A DNA stretch of 64,000 nt, taken from positions 1-64,000 of the forward strand of contig NZ_JAPDPJ010000005.1 in the NCBI RefSeq assembly GCF_026013605.1, given 5' to 3'. The notes beneath the pieces are model-generated. The model had not been told where the DNA came from, did no database searches, and worked only from the letters and a program-made list of their open reading frames with translations. This document shows, one piece after another, positions 28,167-36,872 of the stretch; the first letter of the stretch is position 1; every line of letters starts with the position of its first letter. Source of the stretch: Plebeiibacterium sediminum. Lineage in GTDB: Bacteria > Bacteroidota > Bacteroidia > Bacteroidales > Marinilabiliaceae. Position numbers and translations under genes: made by a program.

Positions 28167-29891
28167 ATGAAGAATCTAAAATATTTATTTATATCACTGT
28201 TGGCTGTTCTTTTTATCGCTTGTGAAGACGATTTTGAGAAGCCAAGTATAACTGAGCCAGTTCAAGGAACTGCACCAGTTCTTGAAGAATTATCAGCAGA
28301 AATAGATGTTGCTCTTGCTAAAAAGAATGAGAATGAAACTGTTGTTGATTTAAGTTGGTCTGCAGCAACCTATGCTGATCCTATTGGAGTAAGATACTAT
28401 GTACAGGTTGATGCAGCAGGTAATGGATTTGCAAATGCCTTGGAGTTCGATAGAGTTTCAGCCACTACAAAATCAATTAAAGTAGGTGAATTAAATACAT
28501 TAATTGCAGATAGATATGCCCCTGCAGTGCCGGTTGAACTTGATTTACGAATCAAAGCTTCTTCAAACGAGGATCTTGATGATCTTTATTCAGGATCGGT
28601 TACAATTACAGTAACTCCTTACTTGGATGTGGCAGTTCCAACCGAATTGTATATATATGGATCTGCAACCGCTTCAGCAGAAGTAACAGATGGTCTAGCA
28701 GCGTATGGTGCAGATGATGTATTTACAAAGTATTTAAAACTCACAAAAGATGGTGTATTCCAATTTTCTGATGTAAAAGAAAGCAGTGGTTTTGATTATA
28801 ACGTTGGTAAATTTGCTACACTTTCAGATAATATTGTTGCTGCCGGAGATGAAGCTGGCAACTTCAAATTCACGGGAGAAACAGGTTGGTATGTTGTTAC
28901 TGCTGATTTTGTTAATAGTAATTTAACTATTGAAGCTTATGATAGTTATGTTAGTGACTATCCAAATATTTACCTTGTTGGTGATTATAATGCTGTTGAT
29001 CCTGCTTGGAGTCCTGGAACAGCACCAGAAATGACTCGTAAATCAGAAGGTGTTTATTCAATTGAAGTGCCTCTTAAAGATGGAGCTGCATTTAAATTTA
29101 TAAATCAGCAAAATTGGGACGGCTTGGATTGGGCAGATGCGGATTCTGAAGGAAACTCTGGAATACTAGCTCCAAAAGGTAAGAATAACGATATTAAATT
29201 TGATGGAGCAGATGCTGAGTATACTATAACATTAGATCTTAACAAAGGAATATACACCATTGAGGCTGTTCCTGTATTCCCAACAGCAATGTACATGATC
29301 GGTAGTTTTGTTGGCTGGAGCTGGGATAATGCTGTTGAAATGATTCCTGTTCACAGTAACCCTCACCTTTTCTGGAAAATTGTATGGTTTGATGCAGGTT
29401 CAGAATTGAAATTTAATTCAGCAAAAGCCTGGGATGGTGGTGAGTTTGGAAAAACAGGAGATAATGGTGACGCTGAAGGAGTATGGAGTCGAGGAGGTGA
29501 TAATATTCCAATAGCAACTGAAGGATATAAAATGGTAGTTGTGAATTTGTTAACAAATACTATTCAAATTACAGATCCTGCAGTTTATGGTATGGGTACT
29601 GCCTTTGGAGACTGGACTACAGGAGTATTCACTTTCTCTCCTGATCCAGCAGATGCTAAGATACTTGTTTCTCCGGCAGCAGTAGCTGATGATAATGCAA
29701 GGATGTATGTTACAGCAACAACGTTAACTAATGCAGATGGCAATGTTGTAGATTGGTGGCAGGCTGAGTTTAATGTTTATCCTGGAGGTATTGAATACAG
29801 AGGTACAGGTAATGATCAGGCTGCAGCTCCTATTTTGACGGGCCAACAAGTTAAATTGAACTTTAGTACTGAGACAGGAGTATTCGAATAA
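28167..29891 (+). CDS. susF: SusE/SusF-family multi-module starch-binding lipoprotein
   Basis: The 574-residue lipoprotein starts two bases after the previous stop. It has the lipobox FIAC followed by EDD, an Ig-like domain (LDLRIKASSNEDLDD region) and about three to four SusE/F binding modules. Module starts are seen at ELYIYGSATAS, IYLVGDYNAVDPAWSPG, MYMIGSFVGWSWDN and the final DWWQAEFNVYPGGIEYRG. It is longer than SusE by about two modules. Trp-rich repeats such as FVGWSW and WDGLDWAD suit binding of starch helices. The operon part ends in the terminator at 29915. Confidence 0.85.
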   Translation: MKNLKYLFISLLAVLFIACEDDFEKPSITEPVQGTAPVLEELSAEIDVALAKKNENETVVDLSWSAATYADPIGVRYYVQVDAAGNGFANALEFDRVSATTKSIKVGELNTLIADRYAPAVPVELDLRIKASSNEDLDDLYSGSVTITVTPYLDVAVPTELYIYGSATASAEVTDGLAAYGADDVFTKYLKLTKDGVFQFSDVKESSGFDYNVGKFATLSDNIVAAGDEAGNFKFTGETGWYVVTADFVNSNLTIEAYDSYVSDYPNIYLVGDYNAVDPAWSPGTAPEMTRKSEGVYSIEVPLKDGAAFKFINQQNWDGLDWADADSEGNSGILAPKGKNNDIKFDGADAEYTITLDLNKGIYTIEAVPVFPTAMYMIGSFVGWSWDNAVEMIPVHSNPHLFWKIVWFDAGSELKFNSAKAWDGGEFGKTGDNGDAEGVWSRGGDNIPIATEGYKMVVVNLLTNTIQITDPAVYGMGTAFGDWTTGVFTFSPDPADAKILVSPAAVADDNARMYVTATTLTNADGNVVDWWQAEFNVYPGGIEYRGTGNDQAAAPILTGQQVKLNFSTETGVFE

Positions 29892-29914
29892 CCAATAAAA
29901 CAATTTTTTATATG

Positions 29915-29939
29915 AAGCCGCCCTTAGTGGCGGCTTTTT
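29915..29939 (+). terminator. Intrinsic terminator after susF
   Basis: AAGCCGCC pairs with GGCGGCTT around CTTAGT and runs into TTT. It separates the binding/import genes from the amylase genes and may allow partial read-through, lowering amylase expression. Confidence 0.85.
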
Positions 29940-29959
29940 AATTTGTAAAAACAATACTC

Positions 29960-31819
29960 ATGAAATCTATCTACTTATTTTTGATAATTGTTCTTATAAC
30001 AAGTGCTTGTAACCCTACTTCGCAAAAAGCCAGCACAAAATCTAATCAAATTACTACCCCTCCAACCTGGGCTAAAAATGTCATTTGGTATCAAATTTTT
30101 GTAGAAAGATTTAGTAACGGAGATACCCTAAATGATCCTACCCCAGAAACAATTTATAGCTCATCTAATTTTATAAAGACCCCAGAAAACTGGAGTGTTA
30201 CACCATGGACGCAACAATGGTATAAAGAGGAAACCTGGACTGACCAAACAGCTCAGGATTTTTACAGTAACCTTCAACTTCGTCGTTATGGGGGCGATTT
30301 GCAAGGCGTATTAAACAAACTTGACTATCTAAAAGATTTAGGCATAACTGCCATTTATTTTAATCCCCTAAATGATGCGCCATCATTACATAAATATGAT
30401 GCCAGAAACTACAGACATATCGATGTCAATTTTGGACCAGATCCAACAGGGGATATAGAAATTATAAAAAGTGAAAATCCAGTGGATCCTTCAACCTGGA
30501 AATGGACTGCAGCAGATAAAATGTTTCTAAAAGTAATTGAAGAAGCACATCAAAGAAATATTAAAGTGGTACTGGATTATTCCTGGAATCATACGGGTGT
30601 AGAGTTTTGGGCTTGGCAGGATATTGTAAAAAATCAGGATAAATCACCTTATAAGGATTGGTATATCATTAACTCTTTTGATGATCCCAATACTCCTGAA
30701 AACGAATTTAAATACGAAGGCTGGTTGAATATTCAAAGTTTACCTGCACTAAAAAAGATAAATGCACCTAAAGATCATCAACCGGGTCACCCTTACGAAG
30801 GCGATCTGCATCCAGATGTAAAGAAACATATTTTTGCAGTTACAAAAAGGTGGTTATCACCTGATGGAGATACTTCAAAAGGACTGGATGGATATCGTTT
30901 AGATGTTGCTGATCATATACCAATGGGATTTTGGAGAGACTATCGCAATTTTGTTAAGTCAGTTAATCCCGAAGCTTATTTGGTAGGTGAAATCTGGTGG
31001 GAAGAATGGCCTGATACATTTATGAATCCGGTTCCTTATGTAAGTGGAGATGTATTTGATGCAGTTATGTTTTATCAGATATACCGTCCGGCAAGATACT
31101 TTTTTGCAAAGACCGATTTTGAAATTGATGCCGCACAGTTTGTGGATAGTTTAAAATTTCAATGGAACAGACTTAGTGATGAAACAGCTCAAGCAATGAT
31201 GGATGTGGCAGCAACGCATGATTCACCGCGGCTACTTACATCATTTGCCAACAAAAACAAGTATAAGTATAATGCCAATTCAAGAGCAGACTCTACATAT
31301 ATTACCAGTAAGCCTGATGCTGAAACCTATGAGCGCTTAAAGCTTTATTTAATGCATCAGTTTACAAATGTTGGAGCACCTCATATCTGGAATGGAGATG
31401 AAATGGGAATGTGGGGTGGAGACGATCCGGATTGTCGTAAACCTCTTTGGTGGCCTGAATTTGACTTTGAACCAGAAAATGTTAATAGCACACTAGATAA
31501 ACCTCAAGAGTTTGTAGAAGTAGGGTTTAATAAAGATCTGAATAAATACTATAAACAATTATGTGCCATTAGAAACAACAACTTAGATGTTTTGTCTTCA
31601 GGAAATATAGATTTTGTGACAGCTAATGGCAAAATACTGGCATATACAAGGTCTTTTCAAGATGAGGAAATATTAGTGGTGTTAAATGCAGGAGATCATC
31701 CTTATGAATATGAATTACCATCAGGTGAAAAATATATGGATCTACTTACAAATGAAGAAATAAGCTCCAGTAATATATTATTGAATGCTATATCAGGTAA
31801 AATATTAAAAAGAATATAA
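29960..31819 (+). CDS. GH13 alpha-amylase, lipoprotein (SusG-like role)
   Basis: The 619-residue GH13 enzyme has a lipobox ITSAC near residue 18, so it is membrane-anchored, probably in the outer membrane. Its TIM barrel begins NVIWYQIFVERFSNGD. Catalytic residues are the nucleophile Asp315 in DGYRLDVAD, the acid/base Glu344 in LVGEIWW and Asp421 in THDSPR. It has the large YGGDLQGVLNKLDYL region and a C-terminal beta domain. It lacks an obvious inserted CBM58 as in Bacteroides SusG. The likely job is cutting surface starch for SusC/D, or periplasmic trimming if it stays inside. Confidence 0.88.
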   Translation: MKSIYLFLIIVLITSACNPTSQKASTKSNQITTPPTWAKNVIWYQIFVERFSNGDTLNDPTPETIYSSSNFIKTPENWSVTPWTQQWYKEETWTDQTAQDFYSNLQLRRYGGDLQGVLNKLDYLKDLGITAIYFNPLNDAPSLHKYDARNYRHIDVNFGPDPTGDIEIIKSENPVDPSTWKWTAADKMFLKVIEEAHQRNIKVVLDYSWNHTGVEFWAWQDIVKNQDKSPYKDWYIINSFDDPNTPENEFKYEGWLNIQSLPALKKINAPKDHQPGHPYEGDLHPDVKKHIFAVTKRWLSPDGDTSKGLDGYRLDVADHIPMGFWRDYRNFVKSVNPEAYLVGEIWWEEWPDTFMNPVPYVSGDVFDAVMFYQIYRPARYFFAKTDFEIDAAQFVDSLKFQWNRLSDETAQAMMDVAATHDSPRLLTSFANKNKYKYNANSRADSTYITSKPDAETYERLKLYLMHQFTNVGAPHIWNGDEMGMWGGDDPDCRKPLWWPEFDFEPENVNSTLDKPQEFVEVGFNKDLNKYYKQLCAIRNNNLDVLSSGNIDFVTANGKILAYTRSFQDEEILVVLNAGDHPYEYELPSGEKYMDLLTNEEISSSNILLNAISGKILKRI

Positions 31820-31829
31820 AGATTAAGAT

Positions 31830-34610
31830 ATGAACAGGAATAGATTGTATTTACTAATAATGTTTTGCTTTTCGGTTATGTTTGTTACTGCTCAGGTAAC
31901 TACTAATCCAAGTCCTCCATACGATGATCAATCTGTCACCATTACATTTAATGCTGCAGAAGGAAGTCAGGGGTTAATGGGTTACACTGGAGATGTTTAT
32001 GCACATACCGGAGTTATCACTGATCAAAGTACATCAACCTCTGATTGGAAATATGTAAAATCAGACTGGGGTGTTAATATTGAGGCCTGTAAATTAACCA
32101 GCTTAGGAAATGATGTTTTTACACTTGAATTATCACCTTCGATAAGAGAATTTTACGGAGTTCCGGCAGGTGAAAAAATTGAGAAGCTGGCTTTTGTTTT
32201 TCGATCTTCGGATAGTAGTTTGGAGGGAAAAACGAGTGCAGGAGGAGATATTTTTGTGGATGTGAGCACGAATGATCTTACCGTAACAATTAATGCACCA
32301 GGTGAAAATTCTATTTATGCAGAAGGTGCTTCTGTACCTATTGAAGTAAGTGCTACAAATGCTACTGGAATTACGATTTATGTAAATGATGTTGAAACAG
32401 AATCTGTGAGTGCCAGTTCTTTATCAAGTACAATTACAGCAGGAACTTCTGGTAGTTATACGATCAAAGCAGAAGCCACAGATGGTAGTGCTACCGTTTC
32501 TGATGAAATAACATTTTTTGTTAGGGGGGATGTTGTAGAGGAAACAATGCCTGCGAATTTAAAAAGAGGAGTAAATGTAAATGAGGATCAAAGTGTAACA
32601 TTTGTTTTGTTTGCGCCGGATAAAGAGTTTGTACATTTAGTAGGTAGCTTTAACAATTGGCAAATTTCCAATGATTATCAGATGAAGAAAGATGGCGATT
32701 ATTTTTGGTTGACGCTTAATTCTCTTGATGCCAATACGGAATATGCTTTTCAGTTTTTTATTGATGGAAATGTTCGTATCGCAGATCCATATACCAATAA
32801 AACATTAGATCCTTTGGATCAATATATTACTGAAGATATCTATCCGGGATTAATGGCTTATCCTTATGACATGACTTCAGAAATAGCCTCTACTTTTATT
32901 ATAAATAAAGAAGAATATAACTGGCAAGTATCTGATTTTTCCAGTCCTGAAGTAACAAAAATGGTTGTTTATGAATTACATATCAGAGATTTTACGGCTA
33001 ATGGAGATATCAAAACAGTAACTGATTCTATTGAGTATTTTAAAGAGTTAGGTGTAAATGCCATTGAGTTAATGCCTTTTAACGAGTTTGAAGGAAACGA
33101 TAGTTGGGGATATAATCCATCGTTTTATTTTGCAACGGATAAAGCATACGGAACAGAAAATGATTACAAAGAATTTATAGATGCCTGCCATCAAAATGGT
33201 ATTGCTGTATTAATGGATATGGTGTTAAATCACTCATTTGGTCAGTCACCATTTGCTCGTATGTACTTAGATGGAGGAAAACCGGCAGCAAATAATCCTT
33301 GGTATAATCGGGATCATAACATGCTAAATCCGGATGCACAATGGGGATATGATTTTAATCACGAAAGTGCAGATACTCAGGAATTGGTAGATAGTATTTG
33401 CTCATTTTGGTTGAGTGAATTTAATTTGGATGGATTTAGATTCGATTTCACTAAAGGGTTTACCAATACGTCATATCCTGCAGATTCCTGGGCCAGTAAT
33501 TTTGATCAAAGCAGAATAGATATTTTAACACGAATGGCAGATGAAATATGGTCTGTAAAATCTGATGCAATAGTGGCTTTTGAACATCTTTCAGATAATT
33601 CAGAAGAAAGGATTTTAGCCAATCATGGTATTCTGCTTTGGGGTAATCATAACCATAATTTTAATCAGGCAACTATGGGCTTTGATGATTCTGATTTTGT
33701 ATGGGCTTCATATAAAGAACGTGGTTGGAATGATCCTCATATCATTAACTATATGGAGAGTCATGATGAGGAACGTATCATGTACAAAAATGAGCAATAC
33801 GGAAATTCATCAGGAGATTATTACGTTACAGATATTGCAACAGCTTTGGATAGAACTGAGGCGGCAGCTGCCTTTTTAATATCAATTCCAGGACCTAAAA
33901 TGATCTGGCAGTTTGGTGAGTTAGGGTATGATTATAGCATTAATACCTGTGAAGATTTATCTGTAAGTAATGATTGTCGCTTAAGTAGAAAGCCTATAAA
34001 ATGGGAATATTACGAAGATGAGAACCGTAAAGATTTATTTGATATTTATAGCCGGATGATCAACTTAAAAAAGACAGAACCGGTATTTTCATCAACTGAT
34101 TTTTCAATGAGTGTAGCTTCCAAAACTAAGCTTATTGCGCTAAACTTAACGGACTCAGATGTAAGGTTGATAGGTAATTTTGATGTGGTATCACAATCGA
34201 TTAAGCCAAATTTTAATTCAACAGGTTACTGGTACAGCTATTTCGATGGAGATAGTGTGAATGTTAGTAATATGGATATGCCTTATACTTTAGATCCGGG
34301 ACAATTTATTCTATTTAGTAAGAAGAAATTGAATGGCTTTATACCTCATACATCCATTGGGGATCCAACTTATTTTAAAGATGCTAATATTGCTCCAAAT
34401 CCTGCATCGGATAAGGTAAATATATTAACTGGCTCAAAACCATTACGAAGAATCAAAGTAACATCAATAACCGGAGCATTAATGTTTGAAACAAGAGTTG
34501 ATGCATCCAATCCTCAAATTGATATAAGTCCATTTCCCAAAGGCATCTATCTGATCCATTTAATTGGAGATAATGATGGATATAGAGTGTTTAAGTTGCT
34601 CAAAAAGTAG
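31830..34610 (+). CDS. Secreted GH13 alpha-amylase with CBM48-like domain and T9SS sorting domain
   Basis: The 926-residue protein is modular: a signal peptide (ending VTAQ), an N-terminal beta domain (TTNPSPPYDDQSVTITFNAA), a bacterial Ig-like domain, a CBM48/E-set domain (FVHLVGSFNNWQ, about residues 265-330), a GH13 barrel with nucleophile Asp539 (GFRFDFTKG), acid/base Glu585 (VAFEHLSD) and Asp646 (ESHDEERI), and a C-terminal T9SS type A domain (IAPNPASDKVNI ... GIYLIHL ... VFKLLKK). The last predicts export by type IX secretion and attachment or release outside the cell. It starts 11 bases after the previous gene. Confidence 0.92.
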   Translation: MNRNRLYLLIMFCFSVMFVTAQVTTNPSPPYDDQSVTITFNAAEGSQGLMGYTGDVYAHTGVITDQSTSTSDWKYVKSDWGVNIEACKLTSLGNDVFTLELSPSIREFYGVPAGEKIEKLAFVFRSSDSSLEGKTSAGGDIFVDVSTNDLTVTINAPGENSIYAEGASVPIEVSATNATGITIYVNDVETESVSASSLSSTITAGTSGSYTIKAEATDGSATVSDEITFFVRGDVVEETMPANLKRGVNVNEDQSVTFVLFAPDKEFVHLVGSFNNWQISNDYQMKKDGDYFWLTLNSLDANTEYAFQFFIDGNVRIADPYTNKTLDPLDQYITEDIYPGLMAYPYDMTSEIASTFIINKEEYNWQVSDFSSPEVTKMVVYELHIRDFTANGDIKTVTDSIEYFKELGVNAIELMPFNEFEGNDSWGYNPSFYFATDKAYGTENDYKEFIDACHQNGIAVLMDMVLNHSFGQSPFARMYLDGGKPAANNPWYNRDHNMLNPDAQWGYDFNHESADTQELVDSICSFWLSEFNLDGFRFDFTKGFTNTSYPADSWASNFDQSRIDILTRMADEIWSVKSDAIVAFEHLSDNSEERILANHGILLWGNHNHNFNQATMGFDDSDFVWASYKERGWNDPHIINYMESHDEERIMYKNEQYGNSSGDYYVTDIATALDRTEAAAAFLISIPGPKMIWQFGELGYDYSINTCEDLSVSNDCRLSRKPIKWEYYEDENRKDLFDIYSRMINLKKTEPVFSSTDFSMSVASKTKLIALNLTDSDVRLIGNFDVVSQSIKPNFNSTGYWYSYFDGDSVNVSNMDMPYTLDPGQFILFSKKKLNGFIPHTSIGDPTYFKDANIAPNPASDKVNILTGSKPLRRIKVTSITGALMFETRVDASNPQIDISPFPKGIYLIHLIGDNDGYRVFKLLKK

Positions 34611-34619
34611 GTACATTTT

Positions 34620-34659
34620 AAAAGAGAGCGTGTTGAAAAAACGACATGCTCTCTTTTTT
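34620..34659 (+). terminator. Intrinsic terminator after the T9SS amylase gene
   Basis: AGAGAGCGTGT and ACATGCTCTCT pair (with one G-T) around a short A-rich loop, followed by a T run. It ends the first amylase unit. Confidence 0.85.
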
Positions 34660-34999
34660 GTCTAATAATAAATGTTGAGCAGCATTATCAACACTTCGAA
34701 ACAAATATTAAAGACATAGAAACCTATCTGAAGAACTACGAAGCCAATTTGAAGAACTACGAAGGCAAATTGAAGGACATAGAAGACCAATTGAAAGAGA
34801 TAGGTGAATACCCGAAAGAGATAGAATAGCATTATTAACGATTCGAAGAGGTATGGAAGAAAATAGAATGTATTTCCAAAGACTTCGAAGTGTATTTTAA
34901 TAACATAGATGGTTATTAGAAGGAGATTGAATAGGATATAATGTTAGTAGTTTGAATTATAGAATTGATCAAGAATTTTTTAATTTCAATGAATATATA
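34660..34999 (+). other. Gene-free stretch holding a 21-bp phased repeat array
   Basis: The 340 bases between the terminator and the SusA-like gene contain no gene with a start codon. Most of the stretch is the 21-bp array at 34677-34931; the remaining 70 bases form the leader of the next gene, with no recognised promoter. Confidence 0.7.
34677..34931 (+). repeat. Array of twelve 21-bp units in strict phase
   Basis: Units begin with GAA (or GAG, GGT, GAT) at 34677, 34698, 34719, 34740, 34761, 34782, 34803, 34824, 34845, 34866, 34887 and 34908, and a thirteenth start lies at 34929. Most units end in ATA, TAC or TTC, and the middle is often TTGAAG or TGAAA. Read in frame, units 2-6 give a heptad-like E-x-x-(L/I)-K-x-(I/Y) pattern. 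Stop codons in units 8, 12 and 13 and the lack of a start codon argue against a protein. GCATTAT-AAC-TTCGAA blocks recur 147 bp (seven units) apart. Confidence 0.85.
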
Positions 35000-36868
35000 A
35001 TGAATCAAAATAAACACTGGTTTGTATTTACAATAGTATTAATTCTAATGTCGCACATGACAAATATAGATGCAAAAAATAAGAGTGTAATTAAAAAACT
35101 GGAGCCATCGAGTTGGTGGGTTGGGATGAAAGATCCTCACTTACAACTTATGATCTATGGAAATGATCTTTCAAAATATGATGTTTCCATTGATTATAAA
35201 GGTGTTTCTATACAACAGGTACATAAAGTTGAAAATCCCAATTATCAATTTATTGATTTATTAATCTCAGATGAGGCCAAAGCTGGAACTTTTCAAATTC
35301 AACTGAAATCAGGAAATAAAGTCATTGAATCAATTGACTATGTTTTAAATGAAAGAGATGAGGGTTCAGCAAACAGAAAAGGCTTTAATTCTGAGGATGC
35401 TATGTATCTGATTATGCCTGATCGTTTTGCCAATGGAAATCCAGACAATGATTCGCTTCCTGAAATGACAGAAAAAGCGAACCGCAAAAAGGATTATGGC
35501 AGGCATGGTGGTGACTTAAAAGGTATATCAGATCATTTGGATTATATTCAGGAAATGGGATATACTGCCATCTGGTTAAATCCTGTTTTAGAAAACAACC
35601 AGCCAAGATCATCTTATCATGGTTATGCCATCACCGATTTCTATCAGATAGATGCACGTTTGGGTTCTAATGAAGAATTTAAAGCGCTGACTCAAGACTG
35701 TCAGAAGCGAGGGATAAAAATGATTATGGATATGGTATTTAACCATTGTGGAAGTGCACACTGGTGGATGGAAGATTTACCTATGCATGACTGGATTAAT
35801 CAATGGGATGAATTTACACGTTCCAATTACCGCTTATCAACCATTTCTGATCCATATGTTTCAAAATATGATAAAGACCTTTCTGTAAAAGGATGGTTTG
35901 ATACTACTATGCCAGATTTGAATTTGGAGAATAAGTTTATGCTTACCTACATGATTCAAAACAGCATTTGGTGGATAGAATATGCTGGCTTGGGAGGCAT
36001 AAGAATGGACACTTATCCTTATCCTGATAAAAATGGAATGGCTCAATGGACCCAACGTATTTTAAATGAATATCCTGATTTTAATATTGTGGGAGAGTCA
36101 TGGATCACAGAAGCCTCAAAGTTATGTTACTGGCAAAAAGATTTCCCAAACAGAGATGGCTATAATTCTTACTTGCCAAGTTTAATGGATTTTCCTATGC
36201 AGGATGCCATTAAAAATGCGTTTAACGAGGAAGATAGTTGGGGAAAAGGAATGGAACGATTGTACAATACACTTGCCGATGATCATTTATATCCAAACCC
36301 ATTAAATATGGTTGTATTCCCGGATAATCACGATGAGGGTAGGATATTACACAGTTTAAATAACGATGTTGAAAAACTGAAAATGGCTTTAGCTTATTCT
36401 GCCACAACAAGAGGAATTCTGCAGATATATTATGGTACAGAATTGTTAATGAATGGTGATGGTTTAAAAGGACATGCTAATATTAGAAAAGATTTTCCAG
36501 GAGGTTGGCCTAAAGATAGCATCAATGCCTTTGTAAAAGAGGGACGAACAGCTGAGCAAAATCAAGTATTCAACTATATTAAAAAGTTGTTAAACTTCCG
36601 AAAACAATCAGAAGCTTTAAAATTTGGACAAACATTGCATTTTATCCCTGAAGGTGGTATTTATGTGTATTTCCGTTATACAGATAATGAATGTGTAATG
36701 GTTATTTTAAATAATAACAACAGTGCTAAAAAATTGGATACATCGCGCTTCTCTGAAAAATTACAAGAATATTCAGAAGGGACTAATGTTATAACAGGAA
36801 GAGCAATTAGCAACCTTAATCTAATTAATATCAAAGCTAAATCAGCATTGGTAATTCAATTAAAATAA
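35000..36868 (+). CDS. susA: GH13 neopullulanase/cyclomaltodextrinase-type amylase (SusA-like)
   Basis: The 622-residue protein starts at ATG 35000 with a signal peptide (ending NIDAKN); a TTG 48 bases upstream would add a non-signal extension and is less likely. An N-terminal cyclomaltodextrinase domain (EPSSWWVGMKDPHLQLMIYG) precedes the GH13 barrel. Catalytic residues are Asp337 (GIRMDTYPYPD), Glu366 (VGESWITE) and Asp445 (DNHDEGRIL). Such enzymes cleave imported maltodextrins in the periplasm, making maltose and glucose for the MFS porter and maltose phosphorylase. It converges on the next minus gene with only four bases between. Confidence 0.9.
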   Translation: MNQNKHWFVFTIVLILMSHMTNIDAKNKSVIKKLEPSSWWVGMKDPHLQLMIYGNDLSKYDVSIDYKGVSIQQVHKVENPNYQFIDLLISDEAKAGTFQIQLKSGNKVIESIDYVLNERDEGSANRKGFNSEDAMYLIMPDRFANGNPDNDSLPEMTEKANRKKDYGRHGGDLKGISDHLDYIQEMGYTAIWLNPVLENNQPRSSYHGYAITDFYQIDARLGSNEEFKALTQDCQKRGIKMIMDMVFNHCGSAHWWMEDLPMHDWINQWDEFTRSNYRLSTISDPYVSKYDKDLSVKGWFDTTMPDLNLENKFMLTYMIQNSIWWIEYAGLGGIRMDTYPYPDKNGMAQWTQRILNEYPDFNIVGESWITEASKLCYWQKDFPNRDGYNSYLPSLMDFPMQDAIKNAFNEEDSWGKGMERLYNTLADDHLYPNPLNMVVFPDNHDEGRILHSLNNDVEKLKMALAYSATTRGILQIYYGTELLMNGDGLKGHANIRKDFPGGWPKDSINAFVKEGRTAEQNQVFNYIKKLLNFRKQSEALKFGQTLHFIPEGGIYVYFRYTDNECVMVILNNNNSAKKLDTSRFSEKLQEYSEGTNVITGRAISNLNLINIKAKSALVIQLK

Positions 36869-36872
36869 GAAC

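Noticed and set aside
34671-34829. Open frame over the first repeat units giving a coiled-coil-like peptide
   Set aside because: No ATG, GTG or TTG with support starts it, it runs out of the preceding terminator, and the repeat phase continues past several in-frame stops. Treated as noncoding repeat.
34677-34931. CRISPR array
   Set aside because: Units are 21 bp and contiguous, with no unique spacers and no cas genes nearby.
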